Translations under genes and position numbers: made by a program | Notes under the pieces: generated by a model | Told to the model about the DNA's origin: nothing | The model's database searches: none | What the model saw: only the letters and a program-made list of their open reading frames with translations | Source of the DNA: an uncultured Clostridia bacterium | GTDB lineage: Bacteria; Bacillota; Clostridia; Oscillospirales; CAG-272 | Reading direction: 5' to 3' | Length of the DNA: 14,165 nt | Assembly: GCA_946641795.1 (NCBI GenBank) | Contig: CAMPBZ010000014.1 | Span: 1 to 14,165 of the forward strand | Shown here: positions 12,966 to 14,165 of the stretch, one piece after another | Position numbering within the stretch: the first letter of the stretch is position 1 | Layout: every line of letters begins with the position of its first letter

Positions 12966-13967
12966 ATGCCGAAGGGATACGGATACGTTGTTTGGGGTGT
13001 TGGCGGGCTTTACCGCGTGCGGCTGTTGCCGGCGTGCGCCAAAGCTGTGCCCAAGCCTTACGAAGATCAGCCGCTGGACGGCAGGACGGTTCCGGCGCGC
13101 GGCCGCGGCAATTTGCGGCGCGGCGAAGGTCTGCTGGTGGGCGATTTTGTGGAGGTTTCCTACGAGGAAAGCTCCTATACCCTGCAAAACGGCATGGTTC
13201 AGCCCGCCCCGGACGGCGCGGGCATTGCCATTTCCAAAATCCTGCCCCGGCGCTCCTCGCTCATCCGCCCGCCAATGGCAAATCTGGATGTCCTGTTCGT
13301 CACCGCCGCGGCGGCCGCTCCGGCTCCCGACCTCGGCACGCTGGATAAACTGCTCTGCATTGCCGTTTACAATCATATTTTGCCGGTGGTGGTGGTCAAC
13401 AAACGCGACCTGGCGCCCGAAAAAGCGCGGGAAATGGAAGCCATTTACCGCGGCGCCGGTTTTTTGACCTTTTGCACGGCGGGCAAGACCGGCGAAGGGA
13501 TTGCCGACCTGAAAGAATGGATTGCGCAAAACCTTTCGGGTAGGCTTGCGGCCTTTGCCGGCGCTTCGGGCGTTGGCAAATCTACCCTTTTGGGCAACCT
13601 GTTTCCCGGCGTCTCCTTCCAAACGGGCGACATCAGCCGCCGCATTGCGCGCGGCAAAAACACCACGCGGCAAATCGAAATCCATCCGCTTTCCGATGAT
13701 CCCGATTGCGGTTACATCGCCGATACGCCCGGCTTTACCATGCTGGATTTTGAGCAGTTCGACTTTTTCGACCTGGACGACCTGCCCCACACCTTTCCCG
13801 AATTTGCCCCCTACCTGGGCAAGTGCCGCTATACCGATTGCACCCATACCAAGGAGGAAGAATGCGAAATCGTCAAGGCGGTCAGGGCCGGAAAAATCGC
13901 ACCCTCCCGCCACGAAACCTATCTTGCACTCTATCAAATCCTCAAAAAGAAACCCAAATGGAAATAA
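12966..13967 (+). CDS. rsgA: Ribosome small-subunit-dependent GTPase RsgA
   Basis: RsgA is a circularly permuted GTPase that checks late maturation of the 30S subunit. The 333 residues contain an N-terminal OB-fold (about 3-68) and then the GTPase motifs in permuted order: NKRD (145-148, G4), GASGVGKST (199-207, the P-loop), the RGKNTTR switch (229-235), and DTPGF (253-257, G3). The C-terminal zinc domain has Cys287, Cys292, His294 and Cys300 in CRYTDCTHTKEEEC. All expected motifs are present and the length is normal for Firmicutes. It is the last gene of the long rightward run, 19 bases after the PASTA gene. In Bacillus-like genomes rpe and thiN usually follow; here only the repeat is seen before the window ends. 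Confidence 0.96.
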   Translation: MPKGYGYVVWGVGGLYRVRLLPACAKAVPKPYEDQPLDGRTVPARGRGNLRRGEGLLVGDFVEVSYEESSYTLQNGMVQPAPDGAGIAISKILPRRSSLIRPPMANLDVLFVTAAAAAPAPDLGTLDKLLCIAVYNHILPVVVVNKRDLAPEKAREMEAIYRGAGFLTFCTAGKTGEGIADLKEWIAQNLSGRLAAFAGASGVGKSTLLGNLFPGVSFQTGDISRRIARGKNTTRQIEIHPLSDDPDCGYIADTPGFTMLDFEQFDFFDLDDLPHTFPEFAPYLGKCRYTDCTHTKEEECEIVKAVRAGKIAPSRHETYLALYQILKKKPKWK

Positions 13968-14006
13968 AAAAGGGAGGAAGGCCGCGAGAGGGGAGAAACC
14001 TTTTTG

Positions 14007-14026
14007 AAAAAACCCGGCAAGCCGGG
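14007..14026 (-). terminator. CTTG-loop hairpin with T-run facing rsgA
   Basis: On the minus strand, CCCGG-CTTG-CCGGG (14013-14026) is followed by six Ts (complement of 14007-14012). It mirrors 291-309 of the left copy and would block antisense transcription entering rsgA. Confidence 0.45.
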
Positions 14027-14065
14027 AGCCAATTCGGGGTTTGCAAAAACGATTTTCTAACACCG

Positions 14066-14089
14066 AAAAAATAAAGCCCCATTCGGAGC
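14066..14089 (-). terminator. Terminator-like hairpin facing rsgA
   Basis: On the minus strand, GCTCC (14085-14089) pairs with GGGGC (14076-14080) around GAAT and is followed by TTTATTTTTT. It is the counterpart of 71-95 in the left copy with a different loop. Confidence 0.45.
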
Positions 14090-14103
14090 CGAAAACATAG
14101 CCA

Positions 14104-14143
14104 TTTTCAAAAACCCCAACCTTTTGGTTGAGGTTTTTGAAAA
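14104..14143. terminator. Bidirectional intrinsic terminator after rsgA
   Basis: Arms 14104-14121 and 14126-14143 pair over 18 positions with one mismatch and a TTTT loop. The core stem CCCCAACC/GGTTGAGG is flanked by five As and five Ts, so it can terminate on both strands. On the plus strand it would end the rsgA transcript. The single odd pair is C-A on the plus strand but a tolerated G-U on the minus strand. Confidence 0.65.
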
Positions 14144-14165
14144 GGGAGGGGGCTTGGGGGAGGGG

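Larger units (their letters stand above)
13972..14165. repeat. Intergenic hairpin repeat, right copy (downstream of rsgA)
   Basis: This is a second copy of the repeat found at 1-339, in inverted orientation, beginning five bases after the rsgA stop codon. Matching blocks are 13978-13992 (with 325-339) and 14058-14088 (with 72-102). It has a single CTTG/CAAG hairpin at 14013-14026 flanked by the GAATTGG-like word, whereas the left copy has three such hairpins. It ends in a bidirectional hairpin at 14104-14143 and a G-rich tail. It is therefore a simpler, unduplicated version. No gene is visible here. Confidence 0.75.

Noticed and set aside
12425..13967. Transfer of the PASTA gene from Bacteroidota
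   Set aside because: The short anchor-plus-PASTA layout recalls proteins of that phylum, but codon style, the ribosome site and the operon context match the neighbours, and no mobile-element genes flank it. Kept only as a question within the PASTA finding.
12708..14063. Minus-strand open frame opposite the PASTA gene and rsgA
   Set aside because: It crosses two genes and the intergenic repeat, so it is a codon-bias artefact.

Overview
The window reads as chromosome from a GC-rich, low-branching Firmicute, most likely an uncultured gut-type member of the Clostridia. The evidence is the strong AAAGGAG/GGAGG ribosome binding sites, TTGACA/TATAAT promoters, a split transketolase, formate-tetrahydrofolate ligase, a DUF378 membrane protein, a CotH-type surface protein with Cys-pair repeats, and the fmt-rsmB-rlmN-...-rsgA gene order typical of Firmicutes. 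I cannot fix the genus. No phage, insertion sequence, CRISPR array, tRNA or rRNA gene is visible.

Left part (1-4522). Positions 1-351 hold no gene but contain an intergenic repeat built from small hairpins and terminators. A leftward three-gene operon follows, reading from a consensus extended -10 promoter at 4495-4522: a MIF/tautomerase homologue, fhs (formate-tetrahydrofolate ligase), and a membrane-anchored CotH-kinase-family protein. The intergenic gaps are about 40 bases, so one transcript is likely.

Middle (4551-6407). A divergent promoter drives a DUF1015 protein, which ends in a clear intrinsic terminator. A small DUF378 membrane protein converges on that terminator from the right.

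Right part (6343-13967). A consensus promoter precedes eight co-directional genes: the two halves of a split transketolase, maf, fmt, rsmB, rlmN, a membrane-anchored PASTA protein, and rsgA. From fmt onward this is the classic translation/ribosome-maturation cluster: initiator tRNA formylation, 16S rRNA m5C methylation, 23S rRNA/tRNA m2A methylation, and 30S-maturation GTPase. The phosphatase and PASTA-kinase genes (stp/prkC) that normally sit between rlmN and rsgA are absent. A short transmembrane protein with two PASTA domains and no kinase domain occupies their place. The fmt-rsmB gap is filled by a cluster of consecutive hairpins.

Ends. The sequences after cotH (left end) and after rsgA (right end) are inverted copies of one repeat family. 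Each places a bidirectional A/T-flanked hairpin at its outer end and terminator-like hairpins aimed at the 3' end of the neighbouring gene. The small stems differ between copies but keep base pairing and a CTTG loop. Apart from the orphan PASTA gene and the CotH operon, these repeats are the least-explained structure in the window.
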